A stretch of DNA of 44,961 nt from Escherichia coli (GCF_011881725.1 NZ_JAATUR010000039.1:1-44961); one strand, 5' to 3'. Shown: positions 33,146-43,257, counted from the stretch's first letter. Numbers and translations: made by a program. Notes: a model not told the origin generated them from the letters alone.

Positions 33146-34036
33146 GTGGCTGATAAATTACAGTTTTCTGGCGTCTGGTGTCCTTCCATCACGCCGATGG
33201 ATAAAGACGGGAATGTAGACCTTAACGGACTGAAACAGCATCTGCAGCGACTCACAGACGCTAACATCGATGTGATATTGCTAATGGGAAGCATTGGTGA
33301 GTTTGCTTCCTTCACACTGGAAGAGAGGCTCATGCTTATTCATGAAGCACGAGCCATGAGCAAGCTAAAAATGGTTGCCAACGTCTCGTCCACATGCACA
33401 CATGATGTACTGGTTATGGCGCAAGAAGCGTATCGCGTTGGGTATGATGCGGTAATGATCCTCCCACCTTACTACTACGGCCAGACTGCGAAACAATTAT
33501 TAAGTTATTTCCGCCATCTGGGTCGAGAATTACAGGGAAAATGGTTCGCGTATAACTTCCCGGCGCGGACCGGTTGTGATTTAACCCCAGATCTGGTCGC
33601 CACACTGGCGAGTGAGTTTCCTGAGTTTGCCGGAATTAAAGATACCGTCGATTGCCAGTCACACACCCGCAGCATGATTCAGGCAACCCAGGCGGTGCGT
33701 CCTGATTTTGCAGTGCTTTCGGGGTATGACGAATATTTCATTCCTAATCTGCTGGCCGGTGGCGCGGGGATAATCTCTGGCTTAAATAACGTCATGCCGG
33801 AGTTGTTTGTTGAAGCACGCGAAGCCTTCAACAATGGCGATCTCGCTGCCCTACATGAAATTCAGCAACAGATCGGCACCTATATGTCCATCTACGCCAT
33901 CGGTGAAGATTTTGTCACCACCATCAAGACGGTGGTATCACGTAAGTTTGGTTACTGCACAGGAGTGTCGCGCAATGCCGGTGGGGAGTTAACAGAAAGC
34001 GAATGTCGGACGATTGATGAGGTGTTTGTTATTTAA
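33146..34036 (+). CDS. DapA/NanA-family aldolase or dehydratase
   Basis: A 296-residue (beta/alpha)8 enzyme of the dihydrodipicolinate synthase/N-acetylneuraminate lyase family. Y136 (AYNFPARTG) and the Schiff-base Lys K165 (FAGIKDT) are present. The substrate-acid loop reads GSIGE (48-52), where GTTGE or GSTGE is usual. The start is GTG behind TGAGGAA. It is not the housekeeping dapA. It converges on kdgT and shares a KdgR-like operator with it, so a role in 2-keto-3-deoxygluconate or a similar keto-deoxy acid is inferred. The exact substrate cannot be read from the sequence. K-12 as I recall it has no gene here. Confidence 0.85.
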   Translation: MADKLQFSGVWCPSITPMDKDGNVDLNGLKQHLQRLTDANIDVILLMGSIGEFASFTLEERLMLIHEARAMSKLKMVANVSSTCTHDVLVMAQEAYRVGYDAVMILPPYYYGQTAKQLLSYFRHLGRELQGKWFAYNFPARTGCDLTPDLVATLASEFPEFAGIKDTVDCQSHTRSMIQATQAVRPDFAVLSGYDEYFIPNLLAGGAGIISGLNNVMPELFVEAREAFNNGDLAALHEIQQQIGTYMSIYAIGEDFVTTIKTVVSRKFGYCTGVSRNAGGELTESECRTIDEVFVI

Positions 34037-34043
34037 GGTAAAA

Positions 34044-34071
34044 CGCCGGATGAACGTTAATTCATCCGGCG
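34044..34071. terminator. Stem-loop between convergent aldolase gene and kdgT
   Basis: CGCCGGATGAA-CGTTAA-TTCATCCGGCG, an 11-bp perfect stem. There is no long T run, so it may be a small REP-like element serving both genes. Confidence 0.7.
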
Positions 34072-34091
34072 ATGATATAGAATAAGAGAAG

Positions 34092-35075
34092 TTATTTCAC
34101 CGTACCCAAAATTTCGGTTTTCGCCGCTCTGGCTTTGACTTTACGTGACCAGACAGAGGTCAGAATTGGCACCAGAATCGACGTCACAATTACCGCCGTC
34201 GCCACCAGCGAAGTTGCCGCAGGTGCCATCGGTTTAAAAGCCGGGATCATTTCTGCAATCAGCACCGGTGTAGCCACTGCGGCCCCTGCGGAACTGGAGG
34301 CGGCAATTCCGGCAGTGCCATCGCCACCGCCAATCAATTTATCGGCAATAATCAATGGAATACCGGTCACGATAATCACCGATACACCTAACAGGATCCC
34401 CAACAAACCTGTCTGGGCAATCACGGTTAAATCAATGGTATTGCCCAGCGCGAAGGCAAAGAACGGAATCAGCGTCTGCACCGCTTTGCTGAAAAACTCG
34501 CGCAATTCAGGATCGAGGTTCCCCAGTGCGAAGCCCACCAGGAACGGTAATACTGCGCCAACGAAAACATGCGGTTCAAACGAAGCAATCCCGGCGGTTC
34601 CCAGAATAATCATCGTCATTAGCGGACCGGATTCCAGCGACATCAACACAAATGCTCCGGCCTCTTCTTTGGTGCCGTACTGCTGCATGATAGAGGCATA
34701 CAGACCGCCGTTGGTCATGTCCATTGCCGCTACCAGCGCTAGCGTTGAAAGCCCGGCAAAGAATCCAACTTCAATACCGTGCTCAGGAATAATGCGCGAA
34801 GCAATGGCCGCAACCACCCACGCAACGGCAATTTTGGTTACCACCAGCGTACCGGATTTACGCAACACTGTTCCCGTCGCGCTTAATTTGATAGACGCCC
34901 CCATGCAGAAAAACCACACCGCCAGAATTGGCACCGTGCCAGTAATCATCCCGTTGGTGAATGATCCAAAATATTTCCCCGCCCCCGGCGAGAAGGTGTG
35001 GCACAGTGCGCCAAGGAACAGCGGGATGAGCATCATCCCTCCCGGGATTTTCTCTATTGTGCGTTTTATCTGCAT
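34092..35075 (-). CDS. kdgT: KdgT, 2-keto-3-deoxygluconate permease
   Basis: The 327-residue protein starts at the ATG at 35075 ([15 protein letters not shown]), the K-12 form. About ten spans are seen, with the Gly/Ala-rich re-entrant segment [22 protein letters not shown] typical of the KdgT/bile-acid transporter fold. It imports 2-keto-3-deoxygluconate with protons for the Entner-Doudoroff/pectin route. A KdgR-like palindrome lies about 120 bp upstream. Confidence 0.96.
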   Translation of the reverse strand: MQIKRTIEKIPGGMMLIPLFLGALCHTFSPGAGKYFGSFTNGMITGTVPILAVWFFCMGASIKLSATGTVLRKSGTLVVTKIAVAWVVAAIASRIIPEHGIEVGFFAGLSTLALVAAMDMTNGGLYASIMQQYGTKEEAGAFVLMSLESGPLMTMIILGTAGIASFEPHVFVGAVLPFLVGFALGNLDPELREFFSKAVQTLIPFFAFALGNTIDLTVIAQTGLLGILLGVSVIIVTGIPLIIADKLIGGGDGTAGIAASSSAGAAVATPVLIAEMIPAFKPMAPAATSLVATAVIVTSILVPILTSVWSRKVKARAAKTEILGTVK

Positions 35076-35194
35076 TTTCATCACCTGTAGGCATATTTTT
35101 ATAGGCTGATGCGAAGTTCCTTAACGGAGCATCAGTGTTGATGGAAATGAAGATAAACATTCATCACTGCAATAAAAGTGATCAAAACCACATC

Positions 35195-35215
35195 AATTGA
35201 AACATCGTTTTAATT
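35195..35215 (-). promoter_or_regulatory. KdgR operator of kdgT
   Basis: Symmetrical AATTnAAAC-ATC-GTTTnAATT, close to the KdgR consensus and in the kdgT upstream region. E. coli kdgT is known to be KdgR-controlled. Confidence 0.65.
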
Positions 35216-35251
35216 TTATAGGTTCGTTGTTTTTATTTTGAAATTGATCAC

Positions 35252-35280
35252 AAAAAAACCACCGCTATGCACGATGGTTT
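35252..35280 (-). terminator. Terminator of sodA
   Basis: On the minus strand AAACCATCGTGCATAGCGGTGG forms a stem followed by T7. It lies 55 bp after the sodA stop codon. Confidence 0.88.
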
Positions 35281-35334
35281 GTTTTTAATGCTGGCAAGTG
35301 GCGTAAACGCCTCATTGCAGCAGGCTAGATGCGA

Positions 35335-35955
35335 TTATTTTTTCGCTGCGAAACGTGCTGCAGCTTCATCCCAGTTCACCACGTTCCAGAATTCTTTGAT
35401 GTAGTCTGGACGACGGTTCTGGAATTTCAGGTAGTAAGCATGTTCCCATACATCCAGGCCCAGGATCGGGAAGCCGGAAGCGCCAGAAATGGCTTCGCCC
35501 ATCAGCGGGGAGTCCTGGTTAGCAGTAGAAACCACCGCCAGTTTATCGCCTTTCAGCACCAGCCATGCCCAGCCGGAACCAAAGCGGGAAGCTGCCGCTT
35601 TTTCAAATTCTGCTTTGAAGTTATCTACGGAACCGAAATCACGTTCAATAGCCGCTTTCAGGTCGCCCTGCAGAGTGGTGCCTTTTTTCAGACCTTTCCA
35701 GAACAGGCTGTGGTTAGCGTGACCGCCCGCGTTGTTGCGCAGAACAGTTTTCTTGTCTGCTGGCAGCTGGTCCAGTTTGGTGATCAGTTCTTCAACCGGC
35801 AGGTTGGCGAATTCTGGCAGGCTTTCCAGCGCCGCGTTAGCGTTGTTGACGTAGGTCTGATGATGTTTGGTGTGGTGGATTTCCATGGTCTGCTTATCGA
35901 AGTGCGGTTCCAGGGCATCGTAAGCATACGGCAGGGATGGCAGGGTATAGCTCAT
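35335..35955 (-). CDS. sodA: SodA, manganese superoxide dismutase
   Basis: The 206-residue protein starts at the ATG at 35955 ([13 protein letters not shown]) behind GGAG. Metal ligands are H27, the His in [11 protein letters not shown] (about H82), and the Asp and His of [11 protein letters not shown] (about D168 and H172). Residues near the active site favour the Mn form ([17 protein letters not shown]). It converts superoxide to peroxide and oxygen in the cytosol. The upstream region keeps its Fur box, so Fur, SoxS and ArcA control is likely intact. Confidence 0.97.
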   Translation of the reverse strand: MSYTLPSLPYAYDALEPHFDKQTMEIHHTKHHQTYVNNANAALESLPEFANLPVEELITKLDQLPADKKTVLRNNAGGHANHSLFWKGLKKGTTLQGDLKAAIERDFGSVDNFKAEFEKAAASRFGSGWAWLVLKGDKLAVVSTANQDSPLMGEAISGASGFPILGLDVWEHAYYLKFQNRRPDYIKEFWNVVNWDEAAARFAAKK

Positions 35956-36012
35956 ATTCATCTCCAGTATTGTCGGGCGGTCGATTGTTAACGCCGCGTA
36001 AGCAGTTGGTTC

Positions 36013-36048
36013 ATTATAGTTAATTAAATGATATTGAAAATGATTATC
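36013..36048 (-). promoter_or_regulatory. sodA promoter with Fur box
   Basis: On the minus strand, GATAATCATTTTCAATATC (36048-36030) matches the 19-bp Fur consensus at most positions. TATAAT at 36018-36013 serves as the -10. Upstream DNA to about 36170 also reads like the known sodA control region. Confidence 0.8.
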
Positions 36049-36222
36049 AATGCCGCACTTTTCGTAAGGATATGGTTTTGCAGGGAAATGTCTGAGATGT
36101 GAAGCAAATCACCCACTTAATGCGCTGATTGCCCGTAAATCGGCAACAGGCGAAAGGTTAATCGAGTGCACAATTTTTACACTCATCTCGTCAGAAGGGT
36201 GACACGACGATAAAAATGATGA

Positions 36223-36524
36223 GGATAACGATCAGCGACAGCGACCGCTTGCTGATCGCTGGCAAAATGATCTTCCAGCCACGCCAGCAGCAAGTTCAGG
36301 CGTGACGCGCTATTGTCCATGCCCTCCTGCAAACTGTTTTTACGCAGCAAGAACAATAATTACATAAACAAGATCTCGCGACTGGCGGTCGACGGTAAAT
36401 CGTTCCCCTTCCTGCTGTTCCAACTGTGCAACCAGCTGTCGTACCTGCTGCTATACGCTGTGATTAACGCGCCAGTGTGACAGATACTGCCCGCCCTGCT
36501 CTTGTGGCAGCAGCTGATTCAGTA
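36223..36524 (-). pseudogene. Decayed rhaS-rhaR fusion remnant
   Basis: On the minus strand this reads as RhaS from LNQLLPQE...SHWRVNHSV through ...[17 protein letters not shown], then runs into RhaR N-terminal residues [13 protein letters not shown]. The RhaS part has a TAG for a Leu codon (36451-36453), a one-base deletion after QQEGE, and a TAA for a Gln codon (36360-36362). The join is at a Phe-Ala shared by both proteins, so rhaS C-terminal DNA and the first codons of rhaR were deleted. No start codon or operon remains. In K-12 rhaT, rhaSR, rhaBAD, rhaM, frv and yiiG fill the space between sodA and fdhD; all are gone here. Confidence 0.85.
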
Positions 36525-36655
36525 TCCATTAGTTACAAATTTCTCATTTATTCACGCGATGACTAAATTGAAGCAATTTATATAAATGAAATTAGTTTTT
36601 CATGGAATGAAATGAGAGAAATATATCTATAACAACCGGAATAAACGAGAAAATA
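36525..36655. other. AT-rich gap between rha remnant and fdhD terminator
   Basis: I see no gene, repeat or clear motif in this AT-rich stretch. It presumably contains the right-hand end of the rhamnose/frv deletion. Confidence 0.5.
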
Positions 36656-36686
36656 AAACCGCAATCCCGAATCAGAATTACGGTTT
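36656..36686 (-). terminator. Terminator of fdhD
   Basis: On the minus strand AAACCGTAAT pairs with ATTGCGGTTT around TCTGATTCGGG, followed by TATTTT. Confidence 0.8.
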
Positions 36687-36690
36687 ATCT

Positions 36691-37527
36691 TTAATTGGCA
36701 ATCAACCGCTGCGGATGGGTATAAACCGTTGCCCGACCCGGCTTACAAAAGCCCACCAGCGTCAAATTACAACGCTCGGCCACTTCTACGGCCAGTGTAG
36801 TCGCGGCAGACACCGCAAACAGAATTTCTACGCCACACATCGCCGACTTTTGCACCATTTCATAACTGGCACGACTGGAAACCAGTACCGCACCTTGCTG
36901 CCAGCGTTCACCTTCTTGCGCCCGGCGACCTAACAGTTTATCCAGCGCCACATGGCGGCCCACGTCTTCATGTCCGCCCGCCAGTTCGCCAGATGGCAAC
37001 ATCCAGGCGGCGGCGTGAGTACAACCGGTCAGTTGCCCCACTGGCTGGAAATCGGTGAGTTGGCGTAATGCATCATCCAGTTTGTTGAGATCGAACGTCT
37101 GGGTGAACGGCAGCGGCTGCACCGGTTTTCCGATATCGTTAAGTTGCTCTACGCCACATACACCGCACCCTGTACGCCCCGCCAGCGCCCGGCGGCGCTC
37201 CTTCAACCCCATAAAGCGGCGACTGGACAGTTCGATTTGCACTTCCAGACCATTACAGGAAGGAACGACATCCATGCCGAAGATATCGCGCGGACTTTCA
37301 ATAATCCCCTCGGAAAGCGAAAAACCGAGCGCAAAGTACTCAAGGTCTTTGGGCGACGCCATCATCACCACATGCGAAATACCGTTGTATACCAGCGCAA
37401 CGGGAACTTCTTCCGCCACCTCATCTAACCGTGGGTGCTGTAAGTCATCACGCCGCCATAACTCAATTTGACGAACGCCTGTGATATTTGTCACATTTTT
37501 GATTTCTTTTTGCTGTGTTTTTTTCAC
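36691..37527 (-). CDS. fdhD: FdhD, sulfur carrier for formate dehydrogenases
   Basis: The 278-residue protein has the conserved CGVCG motif ([13 protein letters not shown], Cys pair near 121/124), which moves sulfur from IscS to the Mo-bisMGD cofactor of formate dehydrogenases. [15 protein letters not shown] and [13 protein letters not shown] are further family signatures. It is transcribed away from fdoG, across a 193-bp divergent gap. The product is essential for activity of FdoG and its paralogues. Confidence 0.96.
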   Translation of the reverse strand: MKKTQQKEIKNVTNITGVRQIELWRRDDLQHPRLDEVAEEVPVALVYNGISHVVMMASPKDLEYFALGFSLSEGIIESPRDIFGMDVVPSCNGLEVQIELSSRRFMGLKERRRALAGRTGCGVCGVEQLNDIGKPVQPLPFTQTFDLNKLDDALRQLTDFQPVGQLTGCTHAAAWMLPSGELAGGHEDVGRHVALDKLLGRRAQEGERWQQGAVLVSSRASYEMVQKSAMCGVEILFAVSAATTLAVEVAERCNLTLVGFCKPGRATVYTHPQRLIAN

Positions 37528-37720
37528 TTTCTCTTAACCAGATAAGAACACACACACCAACATTATGGTATTCTGTTACAAACCCTTCCTGGATGGAGGG
37601 AAATTGAGCCAATTCTGGACCTTTGCGGCCCCTTCCGCAAAGAAAAATAACGCCCACTCCCTGCACACGCAGCAAGCGAATGTAAATGGGACGTGACAAT
37701 GTCGAAACAAGGAGCAATCC
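37528..37720. promoter_or_regulatory. Divergent control region fdhD / fdoGHI-fdhE
   Basis: It holds the fdoG leader. A stem-loop TTTGCGG/CCGCAAA occurs near 37621-37640 and is not followed by T, so it is a leader structure rather than a terminator. AAGGAG lies 8 bases before the fdoG ATG. No clear FNR or NarL box was recognised, in keeping with the broad expression of formate dehydrogenase-O. Confidence 0.55.
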
Positions 37721-40700
37721 ATGCAGGTCAGCAGAAGGCAGTTCTTTAAGATCTGCGCTGGCGGTATGGCAGGCACCACGGCAGCGGCACTGGGTTTTGC
37801 ACCCAGCGTAGCACTCGCGGAAACCCGGCAGTATAAACTGCTGCGCACCCGCGAAACCCGTAATACCTGCACCTATTGTTCCGTAGGCTGTGGACTGTTG
37901 ATGTACAGCCTCGGTGACGGAGCAAAAAACGCCAAAGCATCTATCTTTCATATCGAAGGTGACCCGGATCATCCGGTCAACCGCGGTGCACTTTGTCCGA
38001 AAGGCGCTGGCCTGGTGGATTTCATCCACTCCGAAAGCCGTCTGAAGTTTCCGGAATACCGTGCGCCAGGTTCTGATAAATGGCAGCAAATCAGTTGGGA
38101 AGAGGCGTTTGATCGCATCGCCAAACTGATGAAAGAAGACCGCGATGCTAACTACATTGCACAAAACGCCGAAGGCGTAACTGTTAACCGCTGGCTCTCC
38201 ACCGGGATGCTGTGTGCTTCCGCGTCGAGTAACGAAACCGGCTATTTAACGCAAAAATTCTCCCGCGCGCTGGGTATGCTCGCGGTCGACAACCAGGCGC
38301 GTGTCTGACACGGACCAACGGTAGCAAGTCTTGCTCCAACATTTGGTCGCGGTGCGATGACCAACCACTGGGTCGACATCAAGAACGCCAACCTTGTCGT
38401 GGTGATGGGCGGTAACGCCGCTGAAGCTCACCCGGTCGGGTTCCGCTGGGCGATGGAAGCCAAAATTCACAACGGCGCGAAGCTGATTGTGATCGATCCT
38501 CGCTTTACGCGTACGGCGGCGGTGGCTGACTACTATGCCCCTATTCGTTCCGGTACTGACATTGCTTTCCTGTCAGGCGTATTGCTGTACCTGCTGAACA
38601 ATGAAAAATTCAACCGCGAATACACCGAAGCCTATACCAACGCCAGCCTGATCGTGCGTGAGGATTACGGCTTTGAAGATGGTCTGTTCACCGGCTACGA
38701 CGCGGAAAAACGCAAGTACGATAAATCCTCCTGGACTTATGAACTGGACGAAAACGGCTTCGCCAAACGCGATACCACCCTGCAACATCCGCGCTGCGTG
38801 TGGAACTTGCTGAAACAGCACGTTTCCCGTTACACGCCGGATGTGGTTGAAAACATCTGTGGTACGCCAAAAGACGCGTTCCTGAAAGTTTGCGAATACA
38901 TCGCCGAAACCAGTGCTCACGATAAAACGGCCTCGTTCCTTTACGCGCTCGGCTGGACGCAACACTCTGTTGGTGCGCAAAACATTCGTACGATGGCGAT
39001 GATCCAGCTGCTGCTCGGCAATATGGGGATGGCAGGCGGCGGCGTTAACGCCCTGCGCGGTCACTCCAACATTCAGGGGCTGACGGATCTGGGGCTGCTG
39101 TCGCAGAGCCTTCCAGGTTACATGACGCTGCCGAGCGAGAAGCAGACCGATCTACAAACCTACCTTACCGCCAATACGCCGAAACCGCTGCTGGAGGGTC
39201 AGGTAAACTACTGGGGCAACTACCCGAAATTCTTCGTCTCAATGATGAAGGCCTTCTTTGGCGATAAAGCGACGGCGGAAAATAGCTGGGGCTTTGACTG
39301 GTTGCCGAAGTGGGATAAAGGCTACGACGTCTTGCAATACTTCGAGATGATGAAAGAGGGCAAGGTCAATGGCTATATCTGCCAGGGCTTTAATCCTGTT
39401 GCCTCATTCCCGAACAAAAACAAAGTGATCGGCTGCCTGTCGAAGTTGAAGTTCCTCGTCACTATCGACCCGCTGAACACTGAAACCTCCAACTTCTGGC
39501 AGAACCACGGTGAGCTGAACGAAGTTGACTCGTCGAAGATCCAGACCGAAGTGTTCCGTCTGCCATCGACCTGTTTTGCGGAAGAGAACGGTTCTATCGT
39601 GAACTCCGGTCGCTGGTTGCAGTGGCACTGGAAAGGTGCAGACGCCCCGGGGATTGCGCTGACTGACGGCGAGATCCTCTCCGGTATCTTCCTGCGCTTG
39701 CGCAAGATGTATGCCGAGCAGGGTGGTGCGAACCCGGACCAGGTGCTGAACATGACCTGGAACTATGCCATTCCGCATGAGCCATCTTCAGAAGAGGTGG
39801 CGATGGAGAGCAACGGTAAGGCGCTGGCCGATATTACCGATCCGGCAACCGGTGCGGTTATCGTCAAGAAAGGCCAGCAACTCAGCTCGTTCGCTCAACT
39901 GCGCGATGACGGCACCACCTCCTGTGGCTGCTGGATTTTCGCCGGTAGCTGGACGCCAGAAGGTAACCAGATGGCACGCCGTGATAACGCCGATCCGTCT
40001 GGCCTCGGTAACACGCTGGGCTGGGCATGGGCATGGCCGCTTAACCGCCGCATTCTGTATAACCGCGCCTCCGCAGATCCGCAGGGTAACCCGTGGGATC
40101 CGAAACGTCAGTTGCTGAAATGGGACGGCACTAAGTGGACCGGCTGGGATATTCCGGACTACAGCGCAGCGCCTCCGGGCAGTGGCGTCGGGCCGTTTAT
40201 CATGCAGCAGGAAGGTATGGGGCGTCTGTTTGCTCTCGATAAGATGGCGGAAGGTCCGTTCCCGGAACACTACGAGCCGTTTGAAACGCCGCTGGGGACT
40301 AACCCGCTGCATCCAAACGTTATCTCGAATCCGGCTGCACGTATCTTTAAAGACGACGCAGAAGCATTGGGTAAAGCCGATAAGTTCCCGTATGTCGGAA
40401 CCACCTATCGTCTGACCGAGCACTTCCACTACTGGACCAAACACGCGCTGTTGAACGCGATTTTGCAGCCAGAGCAGTTTGTGGAAATCGGTGAGTCGCT
40501 GGCGAATAAACTTGGCATTGCCCAGGGCGATACCGTGAAAGTCTCCTCCAACCGTGGCTATATTAAAGCTAAAGCGGTGGTGACCAAACGAATTCGCACG
40601 CTGAAAGCGAACGGCAAAGATATCGATACCATCGGTATTCCGATTCACTGGGGCTATGAGGGTGTAGCGAAAAAAGGCTTTATTGCCAACACGTTAACGC

Positions 40701-40771
40701 CATTCGTCGGTGATGCGAACACGCAGACGCCGGAGTTTAAGTCCTTCCTCGTGAATGTGGAAAAGGTGTAA
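37721..40771 (+). CDS. fdoG: FdoG, formate dehydrogenase-O alpha subunit (selenoprotein)
   Basis: One 1016-residue protein read through an in-frame UGA (38306-38308), selenocysteine 196 in NQARV-Sec-HGPT; conventional translation would wrongly split it. A twin-arginine signal (SRRQFFK) sends the folded enzyme to the periplasmic face. CTYCSVGCG and a later Cys bind a [4Fe-4S] cluster; the rest is the Mo-bisMGD fold, including GRWLQWHWKG and the C-terminal molydopterin dinucleotide domain. It oxidises formate to CO2 aerobically and feeds quinone through FdoH and FdoI. It is the first gene of fdoGHI-fdhE. Confidence 0.97.
38306..38348 (+). promoter_or_regulatory. SECIS element for Sec196 of FdoG
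   Basis: UGA followed by a hairpin: lower stem GGACCAA (38312-38318) with TTGGTC (38343-38348), upper stem AGCA/TGCT (38323-38326/38332-38335) closing the loop AGUCU. Spacing and loop match bacterial SECIS hairpins bound by SelB. Confidence 0.88.
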
Positions 40772-40783
40772 CGGAGACGACAT

Positions 40784-41686
40784 ATGGCTTATCAATCGCA
40801 AGATATCATTCGTCGTTCCGCGACTAACGGTCTGACCCCCGCGCCCCAAGCGCGGGACTTCCAGGAAGAAGTGGCGAAACTCATCGACGTCACCACCTGT
40901 ATCGGCTGTAAAGCCTGTCAGGTGGCATGTTCAGAGTGGAACGACATTCGTGATACCGTCGGCAATAACATTGGGGTGTACGACAACCCCAATGATTTGA
41001 GCGCCAAATCGTGGACAGTGATGCGCTTCTCGGAAGTGGAGCAGAACGACAAACTGGAATGGCTGATCCGCAAAGACGGCTGTATGCACTGTTCCGACCC
41101 AGGCTGCCTGAAAGCGTGCCCGGCGGAAGGAGCAATTATTCAGTATGCCAACGGCATCGTCGACTTCCAGTCCGAGCAGTGCATTGGCTGCGGTTACTGC
41201 ATTGCGGGCTGTCCGTTTGACATTCCGCGCCTCAATCCGGAAGACAACCGCGTCTACAAATGTACGCTGTGCGTTGACCGCGTGGTGGTTGGGCAAGAAC
41301 CGGCCTGCGTGAAGACCTGCCCGACGGGCGCGATTCACTTCGGTACGAAAGAGTCGATGAAAACGCTGGCGAGCGAGCGCGTGGCTGAGCTGAAAACCCG
41401 TGGTTACGACAATGCGGGCCTGTACGATCCGGCTGGCGTCGGCGGTACACACGTCATGTACGTGCTGCACCATGCTGACAAGCCGAATCTGTATCATGGC
41501 TTGCCAGAGAATCCGGAAATCAGCGAAACCGTGAAATTCTGGAAAGGCATCTGGAAACCGCTCGCAGCCGTTGGCTTTGCGGCTACCTTCGCGGCCAGTA
41601 TCTTCCACTACGTGGGTGTCGGTCCGAACCGTGCGGATGAGGAAGAGAACAATCTGCACGAAGAGAAAGACGAGGAGCGCAAATGA
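40784..41686 (+). CDS. fdoH: FdoH, formate dehydrogenase-O iron-sulfur subunit
   Basis: A 300-residue protein with four ferredoxin Cys clusters: [11 protein letters not shown] (about 39-49), [26 protein letters not shown] and [14 protein letters not shown]. One TM helix near residues 255-275 ([16 protein letters not shown]) anchors it. It relays electrons from FdoG to the heme b of FdoI. Its ATGA overlaps fdoI by 4 bp, which shows coupling. A 12-bp gap separates it from fdoG. Confidence 0.97.
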
Positions 41687-42318
41687 AACGACGTGACACC
41701 ATCGTGCGCTACACCGCGCCGGAACGTATCAACCACTGGATCACCGCCTTCTGCTTCATCCTGGCGGCAGTGAGCGGGCTGGGCTTTTTGTTCCCATCCT
41801 TCAACTGGTTGATGCAAATCATGGGCACACCGCAGCTGGCGCGCATTCTGCACCCGTTTGTTGGCGTGGTTATGTTTGCCTCGTTCATCATCATGTTTTT
41901 CCGTTACTGGCATCACAACCTAATCAATCGGGATGATATCTTTTGGGCGAAGAATATTCGTAAGATCGTCGTTAACGAGGAAGTAGGTGACACCGGGCGT
42001 TATAACTTCGGTCAGAAATGTGTTTTCTGGGCGGCGATTATTTTCCTGGTCCTGCTGCTGGTGAGCGGTGTGATTATCTGGCGTCCTTATTTTGCGCCTG
42101 CTTTCTCAATCCCGGTGATCCGATTCGCGTTAATGCTGCATTCATTTGCCGCAGTGGCGTTAATTGTGGTTATCATGGTGCATATCTACGCCGCCCTTTG
42201 GGTGAAAGGCACGATTACCGCCATGGTGGAAGGATGGGTTACCAGCGCATGGGCGAAGAAACATCACCCGCGCTGGTACCGTGAGGTCCGCAAGACAACG
42301 GAAAAGAAAGCTGAATGA
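41683..42318 (+). CDS. fdoI: FdoI, formate dehydrogenase-O cytochrome b556
   Basis: A 211-residue integral membrane protein with four spans. His residues in [19 protein letters not shown] and [24 protein letters not shown] can ligate two heme b groups and the quinone site. It passes electrons from formate to ubiquinone. ATGA overlaps link it to fdoH and fdhE. Confidence 0.96.
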
Positions 42319-43244
42319 GTATTCGCATAATCCCGCAAGATGAGCTGGGTTCGAGCGAGAAACGTACGGCGGATATGATTCCGCCGTTATTGTTCCCTCG
42401 GCTCAAAAATTTATACAACCGCCGCGCCGAGCGTCTGCGCGAGTTGGCAGAAAATAATCCGCTGGGTGATTACCTGCGCTTTGCTGCGCTTATCGCCCAC
42501 GCCCAGGAAGTGGTGCTGTACGACCATCCGCTGGAGATGGATTTGACCGCACGCATTAAAGAAGCCAGCGCGCAGAGCAAGCCACCGCTGGATATTCACG
42601 TTCTTCCGCGTGATAAGCACTGGCAAAAGCTGCTGATGGCGCTGATTGCTGAGCTGAAACCAGAAATGAGCGGTCCGGCGCTGGCAGTGATTGAGAATCT
42701 GGAGAAGGCATCGACCCAGGAGCTGGAAGATATGGCCAGCGCGCTGTTTGCCTCTGATTTCTCGTCCGTTAGCAGTGATAAAGCGCCGTTTATCTGGGCT
42801 GCACTGTCACTCTACTGGGCGCAAATGGCCAACCTGATCCCAGGCAAAGCTCGCGCAGAATACGGCGAGCAACGTCAATATTGCCCGGTTTGTGGTTCCA
42901 TGCCGGTTTCCAGCATGGTGCAAATTGGCACCACTCAGGGGCTACGTTACCTGCACTGCAACCTGTGTGAAACCGAATGGCACGTGGTGCGCGTAAAATG
43001 CAGCAACTGCGAACAGAGCGGCAAACTGCACTACTGGTCGCTGGATGACGAACAAGCCGCGATTAAAGCCGAAAGCTGTGATGACTGCGGCACTTACCTG
43101 AAGATTCTTTATCAGGAAAAAGAGCCGAAAGTTGAAGCCGTGGCAGATGACCTCGCCTCTCTGGTACTGGACGCGAGAATGGAGCAAGAAGGCTACGCCC
43201 GCAGTTCCATCAATCCGTTCCTGTTCCCGGGTGAAGGAGAGTAA
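42315..43244 (+). CDS. fdhE: FdhE, formate dehydrogenase accessory protein
   Basis: A 309-residue cytosolic protein. The C-terminal part has four CxxC pairs: [24 protein letters not shown] and CDDCGTYL, which hold rubredoxin-like iron. FdhE binds the FdhD-charged catalytic subunits before Tat export and is needed for formate dehydrogenases N and O. It is the last gene of the operon, and a stem-loop follows. Confidence 0.95.
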   Translation: MSIRIIPQDELGSSEKRTADMIPPLLFPRLKNLYNRRAERLRELAENNPLGDYLRFAALIAHAQEVVLYDHPLEMDLTARIKEASAQSKPPLDIHVLPRDKHWQKLLMALIAELKPEMSGPALAVIENLEKASTQELEDMASALFASDFSSVSSDKAPFIWAALSLYWAQMANLIPGKARAEYGEQRQYCPVCGSMPVSSMVQIGTTQGLRYLHCNLCETEWHVVRVKCSNCEQSGKLHYWSLDDEQAAIKAESCDDCGTYLKILYQEKEPKVEAVADDLASLVLDARMEQEGYARSSINPFLFPGEGE

Positions 43245-43257
43245 TCTCTGATGTTTT

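Noticed and set aside
34135..35109. A 324-codon plus-strand frame opposite kdgT
   Set aside because: It is antisense to a clearly recognised transporter, shows Thr/Ala/Ser-rich shadow composition, and has no ribosome-binding site or family likeness.
37721..38308. A truncated fdoG caused by a nonsense mutation
   Set aside because: The UGA is at the selenocysteine position, a SECIS hairpin follows, and reading continues in frame with full family homology.
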